Source: Amylostereum areolatum
Taxonomy: Eukaryota; Basidiomycota; Agaricomycetes; Russulales; Stereaceae
Assembly (NCBI GenBank): GCA_012932865.1
Contig: SAXG01000020.1
Span: 1 to 64,000 of the forward strand
Direction of reading: 5' to 3'
DNA length: 64,000 nt
In this document: positions 53,145-64,000 of the stretch, in pieces
Position numbering within the stretch: position 1 is the first letter of the stretch
Layout of the letters: the number at the start of each line of letters is the position of its first letter
Notes under the pieces: generated by a model
The model's database searches: none
What the model was told of the DNA's origin: nothing
The model's input: only the letters and a program-made list of their open reading frames with translations
Translations under genes and position numbers: made by a program

Positions 53145-54940
53145 TCAAATGGTGAGAACATGCGTCTCTCGCGCTGTCTGCAAATTAGAATGTGCATTAG
53201 ACAAAAGGTGTATCGGTCGAATCATCGCATCTCTCACATGTAGTAGGATGCCGTCCCCGAGCATACTGACATCGGCACCGCCGAATACATCTCCAAGCAG
53301 CCCTTCCGGAAGTTGCACATTAATCTTGGTGAATGGCAGCGCAGACCTCTCTTCGTGTTCTCCAGCGATAGCCGCTCGAACGCGATGTGGGTGGAAGTCG
53401 GTGATTGTGAGTCTAGGATGTCCATGGACTGGGGTCGTAAGCGAAACGGATCTTGACTCTGCAATGGAGTACGCCGTGCAGGTTATATCCGAATCGCATG
53501 CCGTAAGAAGGGCATGTTTAGGCCCCCACTCCTCCCAAGATATATCGTACGTTAAGGATACCACTGGCTTGACAGTGCCGATGTTTGGTTCTTCGTGGTC
53601 AGGGCGGGGCGACGGCGTTGGTGGTATGTAGTTCTCCGAGGCCAGAGAAGCGAGAGTATCGGCCAAGACATGAATATGGAAGAGGGGAATACGTCTTGGA
53701 GCTCTGCTTGAGAGCGTGATCGAAAAAAGCCGGTGATCGGCGGAGGGGTGAAATAACCCCTCATCGGAAGTGGCGGGGGGGTCATGACTGATCAAGCACC
53801 AAACCTCTTCCGGTTTCAAACCAGACTGCACTATAGGAAGCTCCAGGCGCGTGGTCGCATAGGTTTGGAAAGGATGGAACGCGGCATGGGCGAGGCGCGT
53901 GTCCCGTAAGTCAAAGATCAATAGCCCTCCGTCCGTTTCGATCAGGACATGGGTCTCGTCTAGGATGGTATAGGAGGTTCCTCGGGGAACAGTGAGATGC
54001 TGAGAGAATGAAGACATGGCTGAATGCTATCGAGCGTAGGGCATCATGATCGGACTCACCAGTTTTGTAACTCCCGTTTTCCAGCATACCACAAACAGCT
54101 CCTGTCTTATAACGAGAAGACGTAGGTCCCAGGGATCAAGCGAGAGGGCAACCAGATTTCCGTAGATAATCACTGGGTGAGAGCCAAACTGAAATCGGAG
54201 CTTGGAGACGACGAGATCGAACTCGCCGTCGGTCAAGGAAGATGGGTGAATGTCTCCCGACGATAACGAGCAGGCGTGTACGGTGACAGATTGATAACCG
54301 CTAGTGGACGAAAAATCAGGTCAGGGTCGTAAAACAGGAATCAAGTATGTACATACTCATCATTCTCTGTGCAGAACAGAAACAGGTCCTGTGACGGATC
54401 GTAAGAGATCATCTGACCTGAAGGGTCGTCCAACTCCAGGTCCCAGCACTCCTCAAAGACATTTCTCGTCGCCGACGGAATCTGATAAAAATGAATCTTG
54501 TCGCTGTACCCAGGGTACGTGAGCATGGAGATGACACCTCCGTGTATATCGTAAACAAAGCTCTCCGGCTCCACGGTGAACGTGAAATGCTTCGTCCACT
54601 TGAACTCTTTCCATGCGTCGGTATAGTCATCCAACCGTTTCTTGCGCTCCGCAACGCTCGTATCGCCCGCAGAGCCGTCGCACATACCCGCCGCACTCAA
54701 CGCAATTGTGAACTGAAGCGCGGTGGCGTTGCCAACAAAAGCGCGGAGCTCCGTGCAGGCCTTCCGAATGTTTACATGAGAAAGCGGCGCGAAGCGGTCG
54801 AATTCTGGAAAGCTCACCCTTTGTACTTTTGCCAGCGATCGTCCGTCGAGATGCCACAAGATCGCCAGGATCATTTCGTTCGGCAAACTCAAGAGCCGGG
54901 AGGGCCCAGTCCCAGACTGGGACTGAAAATTGTCCGCCAT
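53145..54940 (-). CDS. F-box protein, large unknown C-terminal domain
   Basis: From ATG 54940 the N-terminus carries an F-box (SLPNEMILAILWHLDGRSLA, KVQRVSF). Then comes a body with alternating beta-like stretches: FTFTVEPESFVYDIHGGVIS, SQDLFLFCTEND, NLVALSLDPWDLRLLVIRQE, ETDGGLLIFDLRDTRLAHAA and GHPRLTITDFHPHRVRAA. The repeated hydrophobic strands suggest a beta-propeller-like fold, common in basidiomycete F-box proteins. A last small exon encodes HTARETHVLTI before the stop at 53145. F-box proteins recruit substrates to SCF ubiquitin ligases through Skp1, and the target here is unknown. An upstream in-frame ATG at 55042 is possible, but MADNFQ fits the family start better. Confidence 0.7.
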
Positions 54941-55335
54941 GATACCTTGAAGCTTGAAGCTTGAAATTTGGATTCGTTGGAACCAGTTCCAGTTGGAAGC
55001 CCTGTCGAGTGACGAGTCTGACTCTAAGTTCACGACTGCCACAGTGCCACTGACCGAGAGCCTCGTGGGAAATGATTAGATAAGTCGGAGGAGCACGTGA
55101 CCTTGAAGGGTCTACTGAGATATTATCGTTCTCAACACACGACGTAGTCTCGACCAAGACCACACACACAACGGCGCAACGACGCACACCGTACAGCAGA
55201 AAGAAGTACATGTATCAAACACCTAGCATCCGGCATCTAAATCGTCCAATGCACCACCCAAAAGTCCGCCCGTCTTTGCAATCGTACTATACATTGCGTT
55301 TCCTTTCTTCCTTCTTTTCCAACTCTACCCATCGC
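54941..55335. other. Spacer between the F-box gene and UBP14
   Basis: It holds the F-box gene promoter and the downstream region of UBP14. No other signal is visible. Confidence 0.35.
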
Positions 55336-58269
55336 TCACGCCTTCTCGAACACATACAAGTACGCGAGCCCCTTGAGCGCCTCCACGCTCTCCTTGTCCG
55401 CCTTCACGACCTTCTCGTCGTTGAACAAGATCCACTGCTCTCCGTCTACCCGGATATGTGCGACGTAGTGACCAGAGTGCACCGAGGGGCCTTTATGCGA
55501 GATGAACGCCTTGAGGCGGTAGCGCGCGGGCAGGTCGGTCGTGCCCGCAGGGGCGAGCGCAAGGGCGGGCGAGGTCGAAGCGGAGGGCGCAGCCTCTTCG
55601 CCTGTATCGTCGGGATGCGAGAAGAGCCACTCGATCGCGCGTTCGGGGTTGCCGCCCTGGTGGCATAGGTAAGCTGCAAGACCCACGATCCGGGATATGA
55701 ACGACGAACCGTCTCGCGCAGGGCCTTCCGAGCCTGGGAGGACGTGAAGCCCATATCCGACAGTGTGGCGATCTGCTCAGAGCTTGGCTCCGGTCCGCCG
55801 GCGCTACCAGCCCCGGGCAGCTGGATAGGAGCGTCGATGTCTGCGAAAAGGACGACAGTCAGACCAAGAAAGATCGTTCGATGGGGGAGAGAATACCGGG
55901 GTCCTCCATGTGCTGGAACAGCCACTCCATCGCTGCCTCGGCCTCGCTGTTGCCTGTGGCCAGGAGGGCCTTCTGGCAGCGTATCTGCGGGAAGCCCATG
56001 GCCTCGAGCTGTGCCATCGCCGCTTCATTGAATTGGGGAAGGCCTGGCGCCGCTGAGGAAAGGATTAGCCACAGTCATCGCAGCGGAGGACGGGTACGAA
56101 CACGCGTGCTCCTCTGGAAGCGGTGTCTCGCCGGGCTGCAGGCCCTTCCCGAGGTACTTGTCGAGCTGGAGGACGTCGTCCGGGGGCAAGACGAGAGGAA
56201 TATCTGTTTGGGTAGGCACGTCAGAGGCCGGACATGGCGCGTTGACGAAGATCATACCGAGCTTAGACGGTACCCAGTTCACCAACTGGAATTTCTTCGC
56301 ATGGACGACCAGTGTTTGCGGGAAGGTTGCGAACCTCGACTGTCTGAGGAAGAACGTGAGCACGATCCCACTGAGCGGAAGTCAAAAGACGCACTTCGAC
56401 GCGACCACGGTCTGCGAGCACTGCGGACACTTGTACTCGAGGCCTTCGACTCCGGTGACGAGGTCCAAACACTCCTCGATCTTGACCTCCTCGTACAAAG
56501 TCTTGCCATCCGCATCCTTGCCCTTTTCGCGCGCGGGAACCGGAACGCTGAGGACGTCCTGGCCGTCCACGCGGTACCGCACGCCTTGGCACGTCCCGCA
56601 CTGAAGCTTCTGTTCGAGCGCGAAAGCGAAGGTCTGCGTCGGGTCAGCGTCCAGCGCGGCCCCGCGCGTGTGGAAGTGCCGTCGGAGCACGGTCACGAAG
56701 TGCGTGAGGAACTCCTCCGAGTCCTGCTGGCGCATGGTCGAGAACTCTTCGTGGCCCTTGCCGATGAGCGCCTTGAACATGGCGGGGCGGATTCCCTCCT
56801 GGAAGACGGGCGTTGGGGAGTCATGGGCGAGTCCTTCGACAGGCTTGGGGTCTTCGCTCGTGCGCGGGCGCGAATACCGCCCGGAGAGCAGGCCGTCCGC
56901 GATCTTGTGCACCTGGCAGTCGAGGCATGTCGCGGGGAGCGATTCGGTGCATGACGCCCAATGTTGTTGCACTGTGGCGTAGAAGCGTTGCTGGAAAGGT
57001 CTGAGGGAGAAGATGGATTGCAAGACGGAGGCCATGTAGCAGCTGTTGCCGAGGTTGGCGAGTCCCGTGAGCCCTGGCCCGAAGACGGGCTCGAGAGCCT
57101 TTCCGGACTCGTCCGTCAACGAAAAGTCGAACTTGAGGTTGTGCTCGATTTGCTGCGAAAAAAGGTCAGAATATGGTCTTGGTGGTGAGCTTCGCGGGCC
57201 ACTCACCAGCTCCGTCATCGATTTCTCGGTCTTGGTTTGAGACTGGACGTTGATGCCGAAGTTGGACAGGTGGAAGGCCAGCTCCGGGTCGAGCTTGGAG
57301 TCGTTACATGTGTAGCAGTAGATGTCTGAGACGGGTGTTTAAGCATGCGCACGGCGAGCTATGGAAGGACTCGGCGAACCTGCATTGCCCTCGGGGGTGA
57401 TCGTCCCAAGTTTGACGCTGACGTGGTGGCCACTTTCGGTGTAGTGTTGAAGCCCATGCCCATTGCCACCCAATCCTCCGAACTGTGGCCGACCGCATCC
57501 AAGCGAACCGCACGTCATACACAGCCACAGATTTTCCTTGAGATCGCATTTTGAGCAGTGGGCGAGTCCTAAAGAGAGGTTAGAAACGATCGGAGGAGGA
57601 GGAGACCGAGCCACACACCGGATGCCGGAATAGGACCAGTCACCACTTGATCCAGAGTCAATGTATGCTCGCATGGCAGGATCTCCTCCTCCCACGCTTT
57701 GACCTCCGACTGGCGAGCAGATGACATGGCGGCCATAACGCCGTCGACGAGACTTTTGACGAAGGGGTCGGCAGTGGCATCGGCCACGATCGCGCCGTTC
57801 TGGGTGTCCGATTTCCAGTCTTTGACGGTCAAGACGTGTTCGTATCTGTCCTCTTCGCGCTCCTCAACAATAGCGAGCTTGGTCATTTTCGCCGGCGGTT
57901 CCCCATCCTCTACCTACACGGAGTCAGACACGTCGCATGTCGCAGAGGCGGTGGAGACGTACGCGGTTCGATGACGGCTTGAGCTTTCTTCGCACATTGA
58001 GCGCGAAACGGTGGCCAGTCTTGCGGAAATGGTCGCGGGCGTGGTGTCTCTCGGTGCTCAAGCATCCACCGTTAAAACAGGTCAGACAGACGTCGATACC
58101 GGCCGGGCCATCCTGGGGCAGGATCGTTCAGATCACGAACGACAAACCCTAGGAACCGCCGGCCTACCTGGTTGTCAAAGCATTGCGTGCACTCTTCTCG
58201 ATGCACAGACTGAGATAGTCTCGGCTGCTGAAGTTGTCTCAGATCTGCGAGAACCTCTGTAGAAGCCAT
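55336..58269 (-). CDS. UBP14: Ubiquitin carboxyl-terminal hydrolase Ubp14/USP5
   Basis: Many exons from ATG 58269 give about 800 residues. In order: a cryptic N-terminal zinc finger (REECTQCFDN, DVCLTCFNGGC, HFRKTGH) and the ZnF-UBP domain (LWLCMTCGSLGCGRPQFGG, HGLQHYTESGHHVSVKLG). Next is the catalytic Cys box GLANLGNSCYMASVLQSIFS, then QQDSEEFLTHF and KCPQCSQTVVASK. Two UBA domains follow (QLEAMGFPQIRCQKALLATG and LSDMGFTSSQARKALRETGG), then the catalytic His box GPSVHSGHYVAHIR with WILFNDEKV. This is the complete layout of USP5/Ubp14, which disassembles free polyubiquitin chains in the cytosol and recycles ubiquitin for the proteasome. No break is seen. The C-terminus YLYVFEKA is standard. 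It shares a 178-base promoter region with SSZ1. Confidence 0.95.
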
Positions 58270-58447
58270 TGATGTGTGTATTGGTAAGATGGTGGTGGCA
58301 GGAGGGAGAGGCCAGGGGGAGGCGCGTTGGCGCGCGCGGTGGAGAAGAACCCCCAAATCACCACGTGCGTTTCACGTGTGGGATGATTTTCCTCTCCCGC
58401 TGCAAGATCGGGTTTTCTTCTTTCCCTGATTTTATCTTTCGTAGACC
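58270..58447. promoter_or_regulatory. Bidirectional promoter between UBP14 and SSZ1
   Basis: The two start codons face away from each other across 178 bases. CACGTG-like words occur twice (CACCACGTGCG and TTTCACGTGTG, near 58360-58380). CACGTG is an E-box/Cbf1-type site. Confidence 0.5.
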
Positions 58448-60764
58448 ATGGCACCCAAAGGATCTGTTCCCAACGGTACCGCCGATGCCCCCATTGAAGT
58501 CCCCTCGGTAGCGACCGTGGTCGGGATCAACTTCGGAAACGCGTACGCGTCCATCGCCGTCCTCACAAAAGTGCGTCAGTCTCGGTATCATCTCGAATTC
58601 GGGCTCATGGTTGGCGATATGCAGGAGGGACAAGCCGAATGTATCGCAAACGAGGATGGAGAGCGTCAGATTGCTTGTGCGATATCGTTCCACGGCGAGG
58701 AAACGGTACGTACATCTTATTCTGGGCGAGATGGATATCCTTCGTTTTGAAAATCCTCGTGCACTCCCTTCGGGTCCACGATGGAAACATGCCTTGATGA
58801 CATCTTACTTGGGCTGCTTTGGCTGCTGCAGCGTAGCGAAACGTTCAATGTCATTTCTTCACTTTCAGTAGACATGATCATCGCATCTTTTGTGGCAGAT
58901 ATCGTCTCTCTCCGTTTTTCAACCGCACTTTCACCCCTTTTCCTTATATCACCGGGACGAAAAGATCTCACCAGCCCATTGATCTCTAGTACATCGGCAA
59001 CCAAGCGAAGCAACAGCTCGTCAAGAACGGGGAGAACACGATCACAGGCTTCCGTAACCTCCTGGGCAAAAAGTGCGCGACCACATTCCCATCTCACCTT
59101 CCCGTCCTGAACATCGTCGTTACAGATTCTCAGAGCTCCCAAAAGACAAGGCGACCGCCTCGGCCCCCGTCATCCAGCACCCAGAGCACGCTGACGAGCC
59201 CGCCTACAAGGTCAAGGTCCTCCAGGCGTCTCCCGCTCCCCTTGCCTCCGCCATCGGCACCAAAACAAACACCCCGGCCGCCTCTCAAACCGCGACCCCA
59301 CGCTCCGAACCCGTGGTCGTCGACCGCATCCTCACCCCGCACGAGGTCACCACCATCTTCCTCAAATCCCTTCTCCAATCCGCCGAAGATTTCCTGGGGA
59401 AGAAGGTCGACGGTGCGGTCATCAGCGTTCCCGGCTGGTTCGAGGACAAGCAGCTCGATGCCCTCCGCGCGTCTGCCGCAGAGGCTGGCATCACCGTCCT
59501 CCAGCTGCTGGAAGATGCAGGCGCCGCGGCCGTGACCACGACCACCGGCCCCGTCGCCGCGGACCTCGCGCACGACCGCACGCAGCTCATCGTGGACCTC
59601 GGCGCGTCCTCCCTCTCGCTCACGCTCCTCTCCGTCCGCCACGGCCTCTTCTACCCGCTCGCCTCCTCCTACGACCCCACCGTCGGCGGCGACCAGATCG
59701 ACGACAAGCTCATCAAGTTCTTCGCCAAGGAGTTCACCAAAAAGACCAAGACGCCGCTCGCGGTCTGCCCCTCGACGGAAAAATCCGACGTGCGGGCCGA
59801 GGCGCGTCTCCGCCTCGCGCTCGAGCACACCAAGCGCACGATCTCGGCGTCGCCTGGTGCGGCGACGTGCTCCGTCGAGTCGCTCAAGGACGGGCTCGAC
59901 TTCACGGGCACGATCAACCGTCTGCGGTTCGACATGGAGGCGCGCGCGGTGTACAGCACGGTGTATGCTGCCGTGGAGAAGCTCCTGACCGAGGCGGGCC
60001 TCGACTTTTTGCACGTCGACGAGATCGTGTACGTCGGTGGGTCGGCGTGCTTGCCTGGGCTTGACGAGGCGCTCGCGGCGGGGTACGCCGAGTCCACCGT
60101 CACCCCCTTCTCCATGGGCACGGTCGTGGGTGGCGGTGTCGGGGATCCGACGACGCTCCTCTCGCGCGGATGCGCGTTGCAAGCGCAGCTCCTGGCGCGA
60201 GTGGGGCACTCGGAGGAGGACGAGGAGGTCCGGAAGGCGTTCGACAAGGGGTCCGAGTGGGCGGACGTCAAGTCGACGTCTAAGACGGTCGGCGTGCTGT
60301 TCCCGGAAGAGGGCTCGGAGGGGCTGGGCGGGCAGTGGATCGGCATTTTGCCGAAGGATACGGCGCTCCCTGCGAGGCGGTACTACTCCTTCGAGGTCGA
60401 CCTCGGCGAGGGCGAAAGTGGGGAGAAGAACGTCGGGTTCGAGGTCTGGGAGGCGAAGGAGGGGATCAAGGTCGACGTGATCAAGCTGGAAAATCCGGAG
60501 CCTGTCGAGGGCGAGGAGGAGGAGGAGGAGGAGGAAGAAGGAGAGGAGCCGATGGAGGTGAAGGAGAAGACGGTGGAGAAGGAGACGTACCTCGCGGCGG
60601 TGCAGTTCGCGGCGAAGCAGGCGCGGAAGAAGGAGGGGAGGTGGAGAACGCGGGTCGAGGTGCAGTTCGTGGCCGGCGCGGACGGCGGGATCGAGGTTTC
60701 GGCCTGGGAAGTGGGCAAGGGCGGGAAGGGAGACAAAACGACGACGTCTGTTCCTGCGCTGTAA
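58448..60764 (+). CDS. SSZ1: Ribosome-associated Hsp70-like protein Ssz1
   Basis: Four exons give about 640 residues. The nucleotide-binding domain has GINFGNAYASIAVLTK instead of the usual DLGTT start, then YIGNQAKQQLVKNGENTITG and GAVISVPGWFEDKQLDAL. It continues with LIVDLGASSLSLTLLSV, YDPTVGGDQIDDKLIKFFAK and YVGGSACLPGLDEAL. This is Ssz1 (Pdr13), which with zuotin forms the ribosome-associated complex that stimulates the Ssb Hsp70 on nascent chains. Ssz1 binds ATP but does not need hydrolysis, and the altered phosphate loop fits that. The C-terminal part has a run of ten acidic residues followed by GEEPMEVKEK, and the whole protein is about 100 residues longer than yeast Ssz1. The gene is intact. 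Confidence 0.92.
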
Positions 60765-61084
60765 TTTCCTTCACGCATCACTTGTGTAACGGTTGGGCGA
60801 CGCTGGTCGTCCAGCTCTACACTCTACAATTGCAGACGTAGTGTCCATTGTCCAAAAGATCCATGAGTCCACGAGCCAAGTACTTGAGTAGAAACTTGAA
60901 AGTCGGAGGCTGCCCACTGATCGACCAATGGGGGACGTCCGGCAAACAGCCGAAGGTGGCTTAAAAAGGGAATTATCACTTGCGTAAGTACAGGCCTTTG
61001 TAATGGGAATCCCAGTCTCCTATCAGCCTTCTCCTAACCACCGCCAAAATATCCTCCAGGGGAGTCCTGCTCTTAACAGGCCAT
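60765..61084. other. Spacer between SSZ1 and the exonuclease gene
   Basis: It holds the 3' end region of SSZ1 and the promoter of the next gene. No other feature is visible. Confidence 0.35.
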
Positions 61085-62139
61085 ATGGCACATCGTCAGG
61101 CGCATAAAAGGGGATCTCATTCACGGAATCCTGTGGCAAGAGCTCCAGGCTCGCCCTCATCCTCATCATCAAAGCCGGCCACTGTCGCAACCCCCAAGAG
61201 ACCCGTCTTCACAGGGCCTCTGTATAGCTGGAAGTTATTCTTTCCTGGGACAGAACTCGTCTATGCTACTACGACGTCAGCGGCCGATGACGCCATATCC
61301 CGACTCGTCTCTCCAGGTCAAGATGTAGTCGTCGGTCTCGATCTAGAGTGGAAACCCACGCATCGCGCAGGCGAGCCGGAGAACTGCACCGCGCTCATCC
61401 AGCTTTCTTCGGAGAAGATGATCGTCCTTCTGCAGATCAGCTCGATGGAGGGTGAGCCCGCGTCGTCCGCCGCGTCCGCTCGCTTCACAGCTCACCCGTG
61501 AATCCGGACAGATTTCCCCCGGTCGCTCTGGGATTTTCTGCAATCGTCTTCGTCTGCGAAGGTCGGTGTCGGTATTCAATGTGCGACGCACGATTTTGGC
61601 CGTGGTTCGTGCCCCATCCTCACATCCTCATAGACGACTGCACGAAGCTCTTCAAGGACTTCGGCGCCTCCGTGCGCAACTGCGTGGACCTCTCCCTTCT
61701 GGCCCGCTCCGCCGATCCTCAATGGAAGGGAAATTTCAACAAGCCGCTGGGACTCGCTCACCTCACCGAGGTGTACTTGGAGCATCTGCTGCCAAAGGGG
61801 AAGGTACAGCGGAGCAATTGGGAAGCGCGCCTGTCCGAGGAACAACAAGAATGTACGGGTGCCAGTCGCCGGTCACTCCCTCCATAATCCACCCCCCGTG
61901 TTCTGACCCTCTGGCCGCTAGATGCTGCAAATGATGCACAGTCCGCCCTCGCCATATACAACGAGCTGATCACGAAGGCCGCTGCAATGGTGCCGGTTCC
62001 TGAACGGGATTGCTATTCCTTCGACGTTATAGACGGCAAGTTGCGCGATTTTGAGGGACGCCCTTGGTTCCCCTTCAACCCTCATTACGACCCTGGCGAA
62101 ATCCCCACCGTCAAAGTGGCGGCCCCCGTCGACGTTTGA
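61085..62139 (+). CDS. DEDDy 3'-5' exonuclease domain protein (WRN-exonuclease-like)
   Basis: Four exons give roughly 290 residues. After a Ser-rich leader, KLFFPGTELVYATT starts the domain. VVVGLDLEWKP is motif I (Asp and Glu ligands). FPRSLWDFLQSSSSAKVGVG and KLFKDFGASVRNCVDLSLLA carry motif II. YAANDAQSALAIYNEL is motif III, with the Tyr-x-x-x-Asp of the DEDDy class. The arrangement matches the exonuclease domain of WRN and its stand-alone relatives in plants and fungi, which digest DNA or RNA 3' ends. There is no helicase part. The stop is TGA at 62137-62139. All metal ligands appear present. It could act in DNA repair or RNA processing. Confidence 0.85.
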
Positions 62140-62894
62140 CAGTGGCGACGGTGTCTTCTTCCATACGAAGTATTCGGTTTGTCGTCCCACTGGTTTGCGT
62201 TGCGTTCTGATCAACCGCCAGGCATATCGGATGAAACAACACTATCGATGCTCCGTATCCCTCAGCAAACTTATAAAATACGATTCCTCGAGTCCGTTTC
62301 TCAGGACATTTTGTGCTGGGACGTCGAATACGTACGACAAGATCTGACATCACTGTTATTTAAATACGTTACGCAGAGTCTTTCGAAGCTCAACTGACTG
62401 CATGTTCTACTGTACATCCTGTGCAACGGACTTCGGTTGATTTCTCCTCCCCTTAAACTTCTTAATAGAGAAATGAATCGAGGCCAGTGGGCCTGGTCGC
62501 AGAACCGGCCTTTCGATTGGAAGCTCGCGAAGTCCACGATAGATCACAGTGCCGGACGTCGTGGACGACTCGTCTTTCAAGAATGGACTGAACGTGTAAG
62601 CTTGTCACCACCGATCTATCTGCGCTCGAGCGTCTGGTGTTGGACATACTAGCTAACCTGTGTCGTGAATTTGTGTGTTGAGGTGGTTGTATGCGTCAGG
62701 TACAATATCTGAATGTCAACCCCGTATGTAAAATGTTGCACTAGTAATGCTTGTATTATGAGCGCAGCACGGCGAGACTTTACGAGGAGAGGGGGGAGGT
62801 GTCTGAGAGAAAGGGATATGAGGGGGAATATGTTACTAATACAGTATGTCTGGGTATTACAGCGGTGGAGCGGTGGTTTTAGGATGTGTGTGAT
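62140..62894. other. 0.75 kb intergenic region
   Basis: I see short open frames on both strands but no domain or splice-supported exon. Confidence 0.35.
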
Positions 62895-64000
62895 TTACCA
62901 AGGATACTTGAGGGAGCCCGGCAGAGGGAAAATGAACCCATGCCTATCGAGAACGTTAGGCAGACGTTCGACGGACGAGGAAGGTTGCACGGCACTCACC
63001 CGATGTAGTTCTCGTACACGACGACGCCCTCCTGCCGCGCGGCGGCCTTCATCGCGCGGAACCCGAGCTCTCGCGGCGCGCGGTCTGCGCCTTCGCCGAG
63101 GACCTGCCAGGCGCGCGAGCGCCGGTGGTTCGGGATGGACAGGAAGAGGCGGCGGAGGGTGGGAACGGCCTGCACGAGGCGCTGCGCGAGCGCGGTGGAG
63201 TCCAGTGCGGCGACGAAGCGCGCGTTGGGGTTGGGGTCGTCCGGCGAGTGTTTGTGGTGGTCTTCGCGACAGAGGCGGACGTCGAGGGAGGCGAGCGGGT
63301 GTCGCGCGGCGAGCTCGACGACGCTTTCCTGCGGGAAGGGGAAGGTGTGGGTGTGAGTGCGCGGGGGAAAGGTGGGGGGAGGGCGGACGTACGAGGGTAT
63401 CGCGGACGATGTCGTCGGAGTCGTTGTAGTTGACGTAGAGGGCCAATGTGAGGTGCGAGAGCGGGGGAGACGCCTCCAGCGCGCGGGGGAGGTGCTCGGG
63501 CTTGGAGAGTTTGGGCCAGACTTCGACGTGCAGGCGTTCCGGGCGGGCGTCGGACAGGAGGGTGGCGAGCATCGAGATCTCCCGGTCGTCGGTGGTGCAG
63601 TCGCGGACGGAGAGGGTGCGGGCGGGGGATTGGACGGCGTGGACGTAGAGGCTGCGAAGGCCGCCGGAGAGCAGGTCGAGCGCGGGCCAGCGCGCGACCT
63701 CTTGGGCCTGGAGGTTGTAGTGGCGGGCGGTGTCCTGGTCGTCGGGGAGGCGGAAATTCTCTTCGGTGATGTCGTGCATCATGACGTGGCGGGGGCGGGG
63801 GAAGGTGGAGATGAAGGGCGCGATGTGGGGGATGCTACTGGAGGCGAGAACGAGTCGGGAGACGTCCGGAAGGGGTTCGCCGGGCTCAAGGGGCGGTGCG
63901 GACGCTTGGACGCCGTAGAGCTCGAACGATCTGAGGCTCTTTTTGAGGGAGGAGAGGGCGGGTAATGGCTGGACGCCGCCCTCGCCGTCCCAGTAGGTGT
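62895..64000 (-). CDS. F-box/LRR-like protein, 5' end beyond the window
   Basis: The gene enters from the right edge on the minus strand. It reads QEVARWPALDLLSGGLRSLY, then ISMLATLLSDARPERLHVEV, PLSHLTLALYVNYNDSDDIV, a short intron near 63390-63330, and ESVVELAARHPLASLDVRL, LVQAVPTLRRLFLSIPNHRR and QEGVVVYENYIG. Regular L-x-x-L-x-L strands suggest leucine-rich repeats, as in basidiomycete F-box proteins, though the F-box itself would lie outside the window. It may stop at TGA 62996. Alternatively it may use a GTGAGT donor there and an acceptor ending GATAG to add FIFPLPGSLKYPW and stop at 62895. A target or function cannot be given. Confidence 0.55.
   Translation of the reverse strand, partial: TYWDGEGGVQPLPALSSLKKSLRSFELYGVQASAPPLEPGEPLPDVSRLVLASSSIPHIAPFISTFPRPRHVMMHDITEENFRLPDDQDTARHYNLQAQEVARWPALDLLSGGLRSLYVHAVQSPARTLSVRDCTTDDREISMLATLLSDARPERLHVEVWPKLSKPEHLPRALEASPPLSHLTLALYVNYNDSDDIVRDTLVRPPSPHLSPAHSHPHLPLPAGKRRRARRATPARLPRRPPLSRRPPQTLAGRPQPQRALRRRTGLHRARAAPRAGRSHPPPPLPVHPEPPALARLAGPRRRRRPRAARARVPRDEGRRAAGGRRRVRELHRVSAVQPSSSVERLPNVLDRHGFIFPLPGSLKYPW

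Noticed and set aside
59130..60209. 359-codon minus-strand frame opposite SSZ1
   Set aside because: It is an antisense shadow created by codon bias in the SSZ1 exon.
1..64000. CRISPR array, bacterial operon or prophage features
   Set aside because: No spaced direct repeats of that kind are present, and spliceosomal introns and a TATA-driven gene layout show nuclear fungal DNA.

Overview
The window is nuclear DNA of a filamentous fungus, most likely a mushroom-forming basidiomycete (Agaricomycetes). The reasons are dense genes split by many 45-70 base introns, donors mostly of the form GTGCGT, GTACGT or GTGAGT, and gene families typical of that group: PL38-type polysaccharide lyase, ABM-like barrel proteins, F-box-like proteins and long-tailed Atg4. 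There are no ribosomal or bacterial features. All multi-exon models were spliced by eye from reading-frame continuity, splice consensus and family conservation.

Layout. 0.2-7.7 kb: a decayed gene, two paralogous unknown genes on the minus strand (the second frameshifted), GC-rich CCGCGG-containing repeats, and a divergent pair of unknown genes. 7.8-9 kb: three worn 210-base tandem repeats running into the last four exons of a NUF2 kinetochore gene whose 5' part is missing. 9.6-14 kb: an ING-type PHD-finger gene, a nest of two non-autonomous inverted-repeat transposons, and an Ato (GPR1/FUN34/YaaH) acetate transporter. 15.4-31.2 kb and 45.1-52.0 kb: an expanded oxidative-metabolism neighbourhood with three flavin monooxygenases, each fused to an N-terminal NTF2-like domain, and four ABM-like dimeric alpha/beta barrel proteins. 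Between them lie a GPI-anchored PL38-type lyase, its truncated duplicate, and a second foldback transposon of the family seen at 11 kb. 32.6-43.9 kb: ATG4, a tRNA-Val(AAC), an F-box remnant, an aquaglyceroporin, a Rab7-like GTPase with a large insert, and a NAT9-type acetyltransferase. 48.5-64 kb: a PIN/auxin-efflux-type transporter, an F-box gene, the deubiquitinase UBP14 head-to-head with the ribosome-associated Hsp70 SSZ1, a DEDDy 3'-5' exonuclease, and the 3' part of a further F-box/LRR-like gene cut by the window edge.

How the genes fit together. Most are single-copy housekeeping genes (autophagy, vesicle traffic, ubiquitin recycling, co-translational folding, chromatin reading) with no functional link to one another. 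The monooxygenase/ABM set is the only group that looks like a local, repeatedly duplicated functional module. The sequence does not show its substrate. The most unusual structural feature is the nested transposon pair: a CAC...GTG foldback element with a GGT target duplication sits inside the terminal repeat of a different TA-flanked element, just downstream of the ING gene.
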